A stretch of DNA of 64,000 nucleotides, taken from the NCBI GenBank assembly GCA_006969625.1, contig CP030885.1, forward strand, positions 4,475,430 to 4,539,429. Direction: 5' to 3'. Below the pieces are notes generated by a model. It saw nothing but the letters and a program-made list of their open reading frames with translations, was not told the DNA's origin and made no database searches. Positions within the stretch are counted from its first letter, which is position 1; every line of letters starts with the position of its first letter. Source of the DNA: Rhodospirillaceae bacterium (lineage in GTDB: Bacteria > Pseudomonadota > Alphaproteobacteria > Kiloniellales > DSM-21159). A program made the translations under genes and the position numbers. Positions 15,726 to 23,568 of this stretch are shown here, one piece after another.

Positions 15726-16807
15726 TGCCCTTCGCCCGCCCGAGCCTGCAGCAGATCAAGGACGGCGTCCTGGCCGACGTCGACGGCCGCCTCGAGGGCG
15801 CCGACTCGCGGCCGCGCCGCGCCGTCGTCAACGTGCTGGCCACCGCCTGGGCCGGCGCGCTCTACGGCCTCTACTTCTACCTCGACTGGATCTCGCGCCA
15901 GGTCCTGGTCGTCTCGGCCGAGGGGCCCGAGCTCGAGCTGCACAGCAAGAAGTGGGGGCCGAGCCGACAGCTCGCCGCGCCCGCGGCGGGGTCCGTCTCG
16001 GTCACCGGAACGACGGGTGCCGCCGTGCCGGCCGGCGCGGTCCTGCGGCGCGCCGACGGCGTCGAGTACCGCGTCACCGCCGGCGCGACCCTGGCCGCCG
16101 GCGCCGCCGCCGTGACCGTCCAGGCGGCGAGCGCCGGCCTCGACACCAACGCCGAGGCCGGAATCGGCCTGGCCTTCGTCTCGCCGGTCGACGGCGTCCA
16201 GTCGCAGGCGCTGGTCGCGGCCGGCGGCCTGGTCGGCGGTGCCGACGCCGAGTCCGATACCTCGCTGCGCAGCCGGATCCTGCGGCGCATCCAGAACCCG
16301 CCGCACGGCGGCAACGCCAGCGACTACCTCGCCTGGGCGCTGGCGCGCGACGCGCACGGGATCCCGGTCACCCGCGCCTGGGTCGCCGCCCGCGAGATGG
16401 GCCTTGGCACGGTCACCGTGCGGATCATGCTCGACGAAACATATCCGGACGGCATCCCCCAGGCGGGCCAAGTCGCTGCGGTGCAGGCCTACATCGACGG
16501 CCAGGCCGTGCGTCCGGTCACCGCCGAGGTCTTCGTCGTCGCGCCGATCGCCGCACCGCTGGACGTCACCATCGAGGACCTCTCCCCCGACACGCCGGAG
16601 GTCCGCGCCGCCGCCGAGGCGGAGATCGCCGCGGCGATCGTCGAGAAGGCGGCGCCGGGCGGCACCATCAAGCGCTCCTGGATCTGGGAGGCGGTCAGCC
16701 GCGCCACCGGCGAGACCAGCCACACGGTTGCCGCGCCCGCGGCCGACGTCGCCCACGCCGCCGGCGAGATCGCCGTGCCCGGCACCGTGACCTTCACCAG
16801 CAGCTGA
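15725..16807 (+). CDS. Baseplate J-like protein (Mu gp47)
   Basis: A 360-residue protein of the baseplate_J family, with FARPSLQQIKDGVLADVDGRL at the start, ETD-like contexts around DSDTSLR, and NPPHGGNASDYLAWAL in the centre. It forms the baseplate wedge that links hub and fibres. The ATG at 15725 shares a base with the gp46 stop. Length and position match Mu gp47. Confidence 0.9.
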   Translation: MPFARPSLQQIKDGVLADVDGRLEGADSRPRRAVVNVLATAWAGALYGLYFYLDWISRQVLVVSAEGPELELHSKKWGPSRQLAAPAAGSVSVTGTTGAAVPAGAVLRRADGVEYRVTAGATLAAGAAAVTVQAASAGLDTNAEAGIGLAFVSPVDGVQSQALVAAGGLVGGADAESDTSLRSRILRRIQNPPHGGNASDYLAWALARDAHGIPVTRAWVAAREMGLGTVTVRIMLDETYPDGIPQAGQVAAVQAYIDGQAVRPVTAEVFVVAPIAAPLDVTIEDLSPDTPEVRAAAEAEIAAAIVEKAAPGGTIKRSWIWEAVSRATGETSHTVAAPAADVAHAAGEIAVPGTVTFTSS

Positions 16808-16815
16808 GGGCCCCC

Positions 16816-17490
16816 GTGAGCCGCGTCCGCCTGACCGCCGAGGACTACGCCGCCCAGCTGCGCCAGCTGCTGCCGCAGGGCTGGGCCTGGCCGGACGATC
16901 CCGGTGCGGTGCTGCAGCGCCTGCTCGCCGGCTTCGGCGGCGCGCTCTCGCGCACCCACGACCGCGCGCTCGCCCTGCTGCGCGAGGCGCACCCGGAGAC
17001 CGCGCTCGAGCTGCTGCCCGAGTGGGAGCGCGAGGTGGGCGAGCCGGACGATTGCGCCGGCCCGGCGCAGGGGCTGCAGCTCCGCCGCCAGCGCGTGGTG
17101 CAGAAGCTGACGGCGCGCGGCGGCCAGTCGCGGCAGTTCTACGTCGAGCTGGCGGCCTCGCTCGGCTACGAGATCGAGATCCGCGAGTACCGGCCCTTCG
17201 TCTGCGGCCTGTCGCAGGCCGCGCTGGACGTGCTCGCCGGCACCGCCGAGGTGCGCTTCGTCTGGAGCGTCTTCGTGCTCGGCCCGCGCGTCACCTGGTT
17301 CCGCGCCGGCGCCTCGCAGGCCGGGCTCGACCCGCTGGCGCGCATCGACCGGGCCGAGGACCTGGAGTGCATGCTCCAGCGCGCCGCGCCGGCCCACACC
17401 CTCTTGATCGTCGGCTACACCGACCCGCGCCTGCTGGAGGTCGGCGGCGTGCGCCTGACCGTCGCCGGCCGCGGCATCCGCGTCGGATAG
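16816..17490 (+). CDS. DUF2313 tail protein (Mu gp48-like)
   Basis: A 224-residue protein with the DUF2313/YmfQ pattern: LTAEDYAAQLRQLLPQGWAW at the start, ALELLPEWEREVGEPDDC, and YVELAASLGYEIEIREYRPF. It is a baseplate component between gp47 and the fibres. The start is GTG at 16816. The order gp46-gp47-gp48 is that of Mu. Confidence 0.85.
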   Translation: MSRVRLTAEDYAAQLRQLLPQGWAWPDDPGAVLQRLLAGFGGALSRTHDRALALLREAHPETALELLPEWEREVGEPDDCAGPAQGLQLRRQRVVQKLTARGGQSRQFYVELAASLGYEIEIREYRPFVCGLSQAALDVLAGTAEVRFVWSVFVLGPRVTWFRAGASQAGLDPLARIDRAEDLECMLQRAAPAHTLLIVGYTDPRLLEVGGVRLTVAGRGIRVG

Positions 17491-17498
17491 GAGCGAGC

Positions 17499-18305
17499 AT
17501 GGAAACCTTCCAGGTCGACCAGGCCATCCCGAAGACCGAGCTCAACGGCTCGGAGCGCGTCCCGGTCTCGGACGGCGGCAACCCGGCGGTCTTCTCGGTC
17601 GAGGTGCTGCGCGCCTGGCTGTCCGGCCAGCTCTCGCCGATCCAGGCGGCCGCCGAGCTGGCGCGCGACGAGGCCGAGGCGGCGCAGCTGGCGGCCGAGC
17701 TGGCCGCCGCCCGCGTGCCCGCGCCCGACGTCGGCCAGATCGGCCACTTCCTGCGGGTGAACGGCGCCGGCGACGGCTACGAGGTGCTCGACCCCGCCGC
17801 CGCGCGCGCCGGGCTCGGCGCCCAGACGCAAGGCGCAGCGCTCGACCAGCTCGCCGACCTCGGCCTGACCGCCGGCGACCTGCTCTACGTCGCCGGCGAC
17901 GGCACGGTCTCCGCCCTGCCGGCCGGCACGGCGGGCCAGGTGCTGGGCGTTGCCGGCGGACTGCCGGCCTGGGTGGCCGGCGGCTTCAACACCTACGAGA
18001 GCGGCGAGATCGCCATTGTCGCCAGCGGCCCCTTCACCCTGTCGCACAGCCTGGGTCGCAAGCCCCTCGTGATGGGCCTCTACCTGCGCTGCAAGACGGC
18101 GGAGGCGGGCTGGTCGGTGGGCGACGAGGTCGCCGTCTCTTTCCAGCAGACGACCAACCAGGGCGCAGGCATCCGGACCACCGACACCCAGATCATCGGC
18201 CGTTTCGGCAGCGCCAGCTCGCCCTTCATCGTGCCGGTCGCGAGCACAGGCTCCGGCCAGAACATCACCGTCGCCTACTGGGCACTGATCGTGAGGGCCC
18301 TCTGA
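17499..18305 (+). CDS. Tail fibre-like protein
   Basis: A 268-residue protein. The N-terminal part (about 1-80) is helical, followed by the DVGQIGHFLRVNGAGDGYEV pattern often found in phage fibre stems, and a beta-rich C-terminal domain (about 165-268) ending WALIVRAL. This modular layout and its place after gp48 make it a fibre. The C-terminal domain probably contacts the target cell. It starts with ATG at 17499 after a GGAG sequence. Confidence 0.65.
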   Translation: METFQVDQAIPKTELNGSERVPVSDGGNPAVFSVEVLRAWLSGQLSPIQAAAELARDEAEAAQLAAELAAARVPAPDVGQIGHFLRVNGAGDGYEVLDPAAARAGLGAQTQGAALDQLADLGLTAGDLLYVAGDGTVSALPAGTAGQVLGVAGGLPAWVAGGFNTYESGEIAIVASGPFTLSHSLGRKPLVMGLYLRCKTAEAGWSVGDEVAVSFQQTTNQGAGIRTTDTQIIGRFGSASSPFIVPVASTGSGQNITVAYWALIVRAL

Positions 18306-18841
18306 TGAAGCACTACGTCGACGGGACCGGCGCCTACCTCGGGCAGTTCGACGCCGCCGCTGCGCCGGCCGAGGCGGCCGAGGTGCCGGGCGGGCCGGCG
18401 CACCCCGGCCAGGTCTGGCAGGCGGGCGCCTGGGTCTGCCCGCCCGCCGTGCTGGCCGAGCGCAAGCTGGCCGCCCAGGCCGAGGTCGACCGCCAGGCCG
18501 AGGCGGCGCGCCTGCGCTTCCTGACGCCCGGCGCCGGCCAGGCGATGGAGTACCAGCGCACCGCCGAGGAGGCCGAGGCGGCGATCGCCGGCGGCGCCGC
18601 CGACTTCGTCGGCTACCCGATGCTGGCGGCCGAGCGCGACGCCGCCGTCGCCGCCGGCGCGCCGTCGCCCGGCGTGCAGGACGTCGCCGCCACGGTGATC
18701 GCCGAGCGCGACGCCTGGGTCGCCGCCGGCGCCCTCATCAAGACCACCCGCCGGGCGGCCAAGCTGCAGATCGCGGCCGCGGCCGACGCCGCGGCGATCG
18801 ACGCCGTCCTCGCCGGCCTGACCTGGCTGCAGCCCCAGTAG
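18305..18841 (+). CDS. Probable tail fibre-associated or assembly protein
   Basis: A 178-residue protein. It begins with a short beta-like part (YVDGTGAYLGQFDAAA) common in fibre-assembly and DUF4376-type proteins, followed by a long alanine-rich helix. It overlaps the fibre gene's stop. Its position between two fibre-like genes suggests a role in fibre folding or attachment, but no family is firmly recognised. Confidence 0.55.
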   Translation: MKHYVDGTGAYLGQFDAAAAPAEAAEVPGGPAHPGQVWQAGAWVCPPAVLAERKLAAQAEVDRQAEAARLRFLTPGAGQAMEYQRTAEEAEAAIAGGAADFVGYPMLAAERDAAVAAGAPSPGVQDVAATVIAERDAWVAAGALIKTTRRAAKLQIAAAADAAAIDAVLAGLTWLQPQ

Positions 18842-18866
18842 GCCCCGCCGCAATAGGAGACCGACG

Positions 18867-19799
18867 ATGGAGTACGTTCCCCCGCTCAACGGCGACCTCG
18901 GCGACCCCGACCGCCCCTACGTCAACGCCAACCCGGCCGCCGGGACCGAGGGCTCGATCCCGCCGGCCGAGTCCTTCGAGCATCCACAGCGCGAGATCCT
19001 CGAGGTCATCGCGCACTACCTCGGCGCCCAGGCGCCGGACGGCGGTGACCTGACGCAGCTACGCCAGGCGATCCAGCAGGCGATCGCCGAGGCCCTGACC
19101 CAGGCAGACGGCCCGCTGGCCGGCCTGCCCTTCCCGACGGTCGAGACCGCCGGCAACCGCCTGACCGTCACCCCGGCGAGCGCGGCCGCCGGCGGCACGG
19201 TCGGCGTCGCGGCCGGCACCGGGATCGTGCTCGGCGAGGTCGGCGTCAGCGCCGGCCTCGGGCGGCTGCGCCGCTTCGAGACGGCGGCCTTCGTCTCGGC
19301 CGACCTGACCGCCAACGCCACCCACTACCTGCGCGCCCGCGTCGAGGCCGGCGCGCTCGAGCTCTACCTGCAGCGCGGCGCCGACACCGACCCGACGCCG
19401 GCCGGCCTGGTCGGCACCCCCGGCGCGGCCGCCGGCGGCGGCTTCGACTCGACCCGCCTCGACGCGCTTCTGGCCCGGGTGGTGACCGGCAACGCCGGCA
19501 CGGTCCCGACCGTCACCGCGCTGGCCAACGCCGACCGCCTGGGCAGCTACGGCGAGACGGCGCTGGCGAACTACCAGCAGGTCAACGACGAGCTGAGCGG
19601 CGACATCAGCATCGCGCTCAACTGGGCACGGCGGCCGATCTCCGTGCACCTCTCGCAGTCCGACGTACAGAACAGCACGTCCTATAGCGACATGGACCGG
19701 CGGATCTTCGACGTGGCGATCGACCGCTACGCGCTCACCGCCCACTTCGGCCACGACTACATGGCCAACGGCAAGGCCTGGTGGTCGGCTTGCGCGTGA
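18867..19799 (+). CDS. Second tail fibre-like protein
   Basis: A 310-residue protein with an N-terminal helical part containing SFEHPQREILEVIAHYLGAQ (about residues 30-55), a beta-rich glycine/alanine centre, and a distinct C-terminal end (about 230-310) richer in polar and aromatic residues. It follows a GGAG ribosome-binding site. Its stop overlaps the start region of the next gene. By position and composition it is a fibre or collar-type protein. Confidence 0.6.
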   Translation: MEYVPPLNGDLGDPDRPYVNANPAAGTEGSIPPAESFEHPQREILEVIAHYLGAQAPDGGDLTQLRQAIQQAIAEALTQADGPLAGLPFPTVETAGNRLTVTPASAAAGGTVGVAAGTGIVLGEVGVSAGLGRLRRFETAAFVSADLTANATHYLRARVEAGALELYLQRGADTDPTPAGLVGTPGAAAGGGFDSTRLDALLARVVTGNAGTVPTVTALANADRLGSYGETALANYQQVNDELSGDISIALNWARRPISVHLSQSDVQNSTSYSDMDRRIFDVAIDRYALTAHFGHDYMANGKAWWSACA

Positions 19800-20212
19800 C
19801 CGCGGTGCGCGAGAACCGGCCCAAGCCGATCGCCCGTTGCCGCTGGAGCCGGGAGGCCGACAAGGCCGAGTGCCTGGCGGCGCTGGGCCTGGTCGATCGC
19901 CACGGGGCGCTCCGCCGGCGCGGCTTCGAGCTGGGCCCGGTCGAGGCCGAGCTGGCCGCCTGCGGCCGCCTCACGGTGCAGGTGACCTGGTCGCGGCCGG
20001 TCGGCCGCCTCACGGTGCAGGTGACCTGGTCGCGGCCGGTCGGCCGCTCCGGCGAAGGCCTGCTCGGCCGAGCGCGCCGCCGTCACACCCTGGTCGAGGA
20101 GGTGGTGGCCAACCTGCCGCTCGGCGCCGCCATGGTCGCCGTCGAACGGTTCCGCCGCCGCGCCAAGCTCGAGGCGGTGCTGAAGCGCGAGACGGCGGAG
20201 GCGGCGGCTTGA
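19781..20212 (+). CDS. Hypothetical phage protein with a 13-residue tandem repeat
   Basis: A 143-residue basic protein starting with GTG at 19781 (or GTG 19796), overlapping the fibre gene's end. The unit GRLTVQVTWSRPV occurs twice in direct succession (19963-20040), from a perfect 39-bp duplication. The C-terminal part (LVEEVVANLPLGAAMVAVERF) is helical. No family is recognised. Its position after the fibres is where Mu-like phages carry accessory genes. Confidence 0.55.
   Translation: MVGLRVTAVRENRPKPIARCRWSREADKAECLAALGLVDRHGALRRRGFELGPVEAELAACGRLTVQVTWSRPVGRLTVQVTWSRPVGRSGEGLLGRARRRHTLVEEVVANLPLGAAMVAVERFRRRAKLEAVLKRETAEAAA
19963..20040 (+). repeat. Perfect 39-bp tandem duplication
   Basis: 19963-20001 and 20002-20040 are identical. 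The duplication keeps the reading frame and repeats 13 residues; the following CGGCCGC begins a third unit. Confidence 0.95.
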
Positions 20213-20238
20213 AGGTTCAGCGCGTGCGGGCGGCCTGC

Positions 20239-20454
20239 TCAGTCGAGGGCGGAATCGGGGAGCGATCCCGCCAGGTCGTGAACCACAACGTCTCCCGTTC
20301 GCTTCACTTCGGCCGCGTCGGTGTGGCTCCTTTGAGCCGCCGCCAGCCAGTCTGCACTTCCAAGCTCGCCCACGCCGTAGTGATCGACCAGCTTCGCCAG
20401 AAGCTCTTCGACGATGTAGAGGCGAGCTTCCAGCTTCTCGATTTCCGCACGCAT
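20239..20454 (-). CDS. Small coiled-coil protein, opposite strand
   Basis: A 71-residue protein beginning MRAEIEKLEARLYIVEELLA, a clear amphipathic coiled coil, with an acidic C-terminus. The start at 20454 is chosen because the complement has AAGGGG eight bases before the ATG; an upstream ATG at 20553 is less likely. It runs against the surrounding phage genes, so it may have its own promoter and be expressed in the lysogen. No family is recognised. Confidence 0.55.
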   Translation of the reverse strand: MRAEIEKLEARLYIVEELLAKLVDHYGVGELGSADWLAAAQRSHTDAAEVKRTGDVVVHDLAGSLPDSALD

Positions 20455-20506
20455 CGGTTTCACCCCTTCTCGTTGCCGCAAGGCCGAGGCGGGGGATGGG
20501 CGCGCC

Positions 20507-20822
20507 AACGCCCAGCCCTTCGTCGGCATGGGCGGGGTGTTCCTGCGGCGCACCCCGGCACCCAGGGGGCGAGGTGATCAACGACGTCTCGGCCGACGTC
20601 GCCACCTTTTTCCGGATCCTGCAGCGCCACTACCAGGCCTTCCTGGACATGATCCGCTGGCAGATCGCCATGCGCGCCGAGTTCGAGCGGCTGACCCGGA
20701 CCGATCCGGACACCCTGACCGACCTCGAGCGGGCCGCCCGCTTCCTCTACCTCCAGCGCACGGCCTACGGCGGCAAGGTCTCGGGCCGCACCTTCGGCGT
20801 CTCGCCCGGCCGGGCCGGCAGA
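20507..20822 (+). pseudogene. Fragment of a D12-class DNA adenine methylase
   Basis: One frame reads PFVGMGGVFLRR (20513-20548), the family's SAM-binding motif region. After a frameshift in the run of G near 20568, the next frame reads GEVINDVSADVATFFR and then LTDLERAARFLYLQRTAYGG and SGRTFGVSPGR. These are the central blocks of D12-class (Dam-like) N6-adenine methyltransferases. The N-terminal start and the whole C-terminal half, including the DPPY catalytic motif, are missing. It is directly joined to a membrane-protein gene, which indicates a deletion. Confidence 0.75.
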
Positions 20823-20845
20823 AGCTCTGGGCCAAGCGGGCCGGC

Positions 20846-21643
20846 TTGGGCGTGGGCGTCGGTGTGGTGCTCGTCGTCGCCGGCGGCTTTCTGGGCGGGC
20901 AGGAGATCGACCGCCAACGGGAAGCGGAACGCCTCGCGGCCGAGTCGGCGGCCGCCGACGCCGCCGGCTACGCGAGCGTCGAGGACTACCGCGCGGCCCA
21001 GAGGGCTGGCTTCACCGGCCCGGAGCATCTGGCCGAAGCGCGGTCGCTCGGGCTGGAGACGGCCGAGGCGCTCAAGCAGTGGCGTGAGGCCAAGGTTCAG
21101 GCCGAGCGCCTCGGCTTTTCCGACGTGCCGAGTTTCCGCGCGGCCGTCGAAGCCGGGTTCTCTGATCCCGCGCGCTGGGCCGAAGCGCAGCGGCGCGGAT
21201 TCGAGACGCCGGCGGAGCTGGATGCGGCCTTGGCGGCCGAGGCGGGCTTCGACGACGCCGAGGCATGGCGTCAGGCCCGCGAGCTGGGGTTCGAGACCGA
21301 GGCAGAGCTCGCAGCGCACGAGGAGGCCGAATGCCGCAGCGACCTCCGATGCTGGGGCGAAAAGCACTTGAGCTCGGCGCACGTCTACTGCAGGCGGCCG
21401 ATCGAGCGCTTGGCACGCGGCGATGTCGAGTGGGATACGGGCCTGCTGACGGACCGTTTTGACCGCTTCATGTGGCCGCAGGAAGAAGGCTATCCCGAAG
21501 GCGCGATCCGCTACATCGGCGATCGCGCGAAGTTCCAGAACGGTTTCGGCGCCTGGCTGAACGTCATCTATCTGTGCGACTTCGACCCGGCGACCGACAC
21601 GGTCCTGAACGTCGAGGCCGGCGAAGGCAGACTGCCGGAGTGA
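20846..21643 (+). CDS. Membrane protein with internal repeats and conserved C-terminal domain; start uncertain
   Basis: The frame encodes a membrane segment (GVGVGVVLVVAGGFLGG), then about 115 residues of repeated units with a GF...AEAL pattern (RAGFTGPEHLAEA, EAGFSDPARWAEA, RRGFETPAELDAA). The C-terminal domain has CWGEKHLSSAHVYC, DVEWDTGLLTDRFDRFMWP, YIGDRAKFQNGFGAW and YLCDFDP. I recall this C-terminal domain from uncharacterised bacterial and phage proteins. The true start is unclear: TTG at 20846 and GTG at 20852 are candidates, and the frame runs open upstream into the methylase remnant. It may be a lysogenic-conversion gene. Confidence 0.6.
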   Translation: MGVGVGVVLVVAGGFLGGQEIDRQREAERLAAESAAADAAGYASVEDYRAAQRAGFTGPEHLAEARSLGLETAEALKQWREAKVQAERLGFSDVPSFRAAVEAGFSDPARWAEAQRRGFETPAELDAALAAEAGFDDAEAWRQARELGFETEAELAAHEEAECRSDLRCWGEKHLSSAHVYCRRPIERLARGDVEWDTGLLTDRFDRFMWPQEEGYPEGAIRYIGDRAKFQNGFGAWLNVIYLCDFDPATDTVLNVEAGEGRLPE

Positions 21644-21713
21644 CGGGAAGCTCATTCGAAGAGCCGCTCGGCGGCAATCGAGCGACCTTCGACAGGCTCG
21701 CTCGACACGGCAA

Positions 21714-21743
21714 AGAGCGATCACCGATTCTGTAAATCGCTCT
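21714..21743. repeat. Inverted repeat at the prophage right end
   Basis: AGAGCGAT and ATCGCTCT (8 bp each, 14-bp spacer) lie 21-50 bp from the inferred end. They may be transposase-binding subsites, as at Mu ends, or a hairpin for the preceding gene. Confidence 0.5.
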
Positions 21744-21752
21744 CACTCATCG

Positions 21753-21769
21753 CGCCGCGCTACAATGAG
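21753..21769. other. Inferred prophage right end and target-site repeat
   Basis: Read from the host side on the minus strand, the sequence changes at TGTAGCGCGGC, whose TG start is typical of Mu-type ends. The adjoining host bases ATGAG (21765-21769) are the expected 5-bp target duplication. Its partner should flank the left end outside the window. The boundary is inferred from loss of the host reading frame. Confidence 0.5.
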
Positions 21770-21913
21770 TGTGAGGTCGGCCGCCTTGGCGTCCGCCGCC
21801 AGGATCGTCTCCGCCAGCACGCGGTTGGCCGCCTCCGCCCCCGGCAGCTCGCGCTGCAGGAAGACGGTCGGCCAGAGGTGGCGGAAGCCCTGAGCGTCCG
21901 GTGTGCGGTCCAT
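21765..21913 (-). pseudogene. 5' part of a host gene split by the prophage (probable 2OG-Fe(II) oxygenase)
   Basis: From ATG at 21913 the minus strand encodes about 49 residues, including FRHLWPTVFLQRELPG and ANRVLAETILAADAK, before running into prophage DNA. The FRHLWP start resembles the family of the intact 2OG-Fe(II) oxygenase at 38323-39030 (IFRHLWPDSG). The remainder of the gene should lie beyond the prophage's left end. The catalytic His/Asp region is not in the window, so the enzyme assignment is tentative. Confidence 0.5.
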
Positions 21914-21973
21914 CGCGCCGGTGTGCCAGAGCCGGCCCGGCCCCGCAACGCTTGCCGCAGTCAGGTGCCGCCG

Positions 21974-22810
21974 TTAGCTGCTGGCGCCGGCCTCCAGCAG
22001 ACCGAAGATCTCGGCCCCGGTCGGCGCGGCTGTCAGGGCGTCGAAGCGGCCTTCTTCGTGCACCTGGCGGGCCGCCGCCAAGAGACCGCCGAGCGCGGCG
22101 CGGGCGAAGGCGCCGCCGACGCTGATGCGCTTGACGCCGGCCTCGGCCAGCTCGGCGACGCTATAGAACGGGGCACGCAACCCCATCACCACGTTGACTG
22201 GCCTGTCGAGCGCCTGACAGACCGTCCGGATCGCCGCCAGGTCGGGCAGACCGGGGGCGTAGAGCACCTCGGCCCCCGCCTCGGAGAAGGCCTGCAGCCG
22301 GCGCAGCGTGTCGTCCAGGTCGTCGCGGCCGTTGAGGTGGTTCTCGGTGCGCGCCGTCAGCACGAAGGGCAGCCCGCGCGCCGCCTCGGCCGCCGCCGCC
22401 ACTCGCTCGACCGCGTGGCCGAAATCGTAGATCGGCCGCGCCGGATCGCCGGTCGCATCCTCGATCGAGCCGCCGACCAGGCCGACGGCGGCGGCGGCGC
22501 GGATCGTCTCGGCGCAGGCCTCGGGCGCGTCGCCGAAGCCGTTCTCCAGGTCGGCCGTGACCGGCAGGTCGGTGCCAGCGACGATGGCGGCGGCGTTGTC
22601 CAGGATCTCCGCGCGGCTCAGGTCGGCGGCGGAATCCCGCCGGCCGAGCGCGAAGGCGAGGCCGGCGCTGGTCGTCGCCAGAGCGGGAAAGCCGAGCGCC
22701 GCCATCAGCTTGGCCGTGCCGGCGTCCCAGGGGTTGGCGACGACGAAGGCGCCGGGCGCGGCGTGCAGGGCGCGGAAGATCTCGGCCTTCTCGGCCGGCG
22801 AAGCGGGCAT
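21974..22810 (-). CDS. Isocitrate lyase/PEP mutase family protein
   Basis: A 278-residue protein with the PEP-mutase/ICL barrel pattern: VVANPWDAGTAKLMAALGF at the N-terminus, PVTADLENGFGD near residue 85, SIEDATGD near residue 115 and TARTENHLNG near residue 150. Members cleave or form C-C or P-C bonds on oxaloacetate-like substrates. The typical KKCGH lyase motif of true isocitrate lyase is absent, so the substrate is unknown. It runs in the same direction as the disrupted gene 60 bp downstream. Confidence 0.85.
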   Translation of the reverse strand: MPASPAEKAEIFRALHAAPGAFVVANPWDAGTAKLMAALGFPALATTSAGLAFALGRRDSAADLSRAEILDNAAAIVAGTDLPVTADLENGFGDAPEACAETIRAAAAVGLVGGSIEDATGDPARPIYDFGHAVERVAAAAEAARGLPFVLTARTENHLNGRDDLDDTLRRLQAFSEAGAEVLYAPGLPDLAAIRTVCQALDRPVNVVMGLRAPFYSVAELAEAGVKRISVGGAFARAALGGLLAAARQVHEEGRFDALTAAPTGAEIFGLLEAGASS

Positions 22811-22902
22811 CGGCGGGGGCTCCTTGTGCGACGCGGATCGGACGCCGGCAGGATAGCCCGCTCGACCCGGCCCGCCCCAATGCGCCGCACGCAGAGCTGC
22901 CG

Positions 22903-23520
22903 CTACCCGGCGGTGCTGCCGCCGTCCTCGGCGCGCTCGGCCAGCCAGTCCGCACGGTCCAGGCGGTAAAGCAGCAGTTCCTCGCCGTAGGCGACGCGGG
23001 TGCCGTCGCGGCGCAGGCCCAGCCGCTCGGCCACCGCCATGGAAGCATGATTGCCCGGCGCGATGACGGCGACGATGGGGTCGAGCTCCAGTGTGGCGAA
23101 GCCGTAATCCAGGACCACGCGCGCCGCCTCGGTCGCGTAGCCCTGGCCCCAGGCCTCGCGGGTGAAGCGCCAGCCGATCTCGACCTCCGGATTGCCCTCG
23201 AGCGTAATCAGCAGCACGGACCCGAGAAACCGCTCCGGGTCGGCCTTGTCGAAGACGGACCAGAAGCCCAGGCCGGGGCCGAAATCCTGGTCCAGCTTGC
23301 CGATCATCGAGACCAGGCGCTCCTGCCGATTGTCGTCGGTGATCGGCTCGCGCACGAAGCGCATGACCTCCGGGTCGGAGTCGAGCGCCATCAGCGCGCT
23401 CAGGTGGTCGTAGTGGCTCTGGCGCAGCAGCAGGCGCTCGGTCTCGAAGCGGGGCAGGCGTTCGGGCGTCAGCGCGTCCGCTTGCGGGCGCGCCCCTTGC
23501 GGCGTGGATTTGTCCGACAT
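22903..23520 (-). CDS. GNAT-family N-acetyltransferase (RimJ/RimL-like)
   Basis: A 205-residue protein with the acetyltransf_3 pattern: FETERLLLRQSHYDHLSAL, then EVEIGWRFTREAWGQGYATE with the R/Q-x-x-G-x-G/A acetyl-CoA loop, and ASMAVAERLGLRRDG. Members acetylate the N-terminus of ribosomal proteins or small-molecule amines. The N-terminal 25 residues are an extra charged leader. The product's target is unknown. Confidence 0.85.
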   Translation of the reverse strand: MSDKSTPQGARPQADALTPERLPRFETERLLLRQSHYDHLSALMALDSDPEVMRFVREPITDDNRQERLVSMIGKLDQDFGPGLGFWSVFDKADPERFLGSVLLITLEGNPEVEIGWRFTREAWGQGYATEAARVVLDYGFATLELDPIVAVIAPGNHASMAVAERLGLRRDGTRVAYGEELLLYRLDRADWLAERAEDGGSTAG

Positions 23521-23568
23521 GCCCTACCCCTACAGGCTCAAGGGGGTCCGCTTCAATGCGGAAGGCTC

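Larger units (their letters stand above)
1..21764. mobile_element. Mu-like prophage, head module missing (left end outside window)
   Basis: The stretch holds genes in Mu order: Gam-like, GemA, Mor-like activator, lysis genes, sheath, tube, tape measure, gpN, gpP, gp45 to gp48 and fibres. Terminase, portal, protease and capsid genes, which should lie between the lysis cassette and the gp37-like gene, are absent. Repressor and transposase genes are not seen and would lie left of position 1. The right boundary is inferred at 21764 because the host reading frame resumes just beyond it and the end, read inward, begins TGTA like Mu-type ends. Nearly all genes are on the plus strand with overlapping or closely spaced starts. 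Confidence 0.9.

Noticed and set aside
21760-21948. 62-codon minus-strand frame at the prophage junction
   Set aside because: It is out of frame with the sequence that resembles the oxygenase N-terminus and consists mostly of Arg and Ser.
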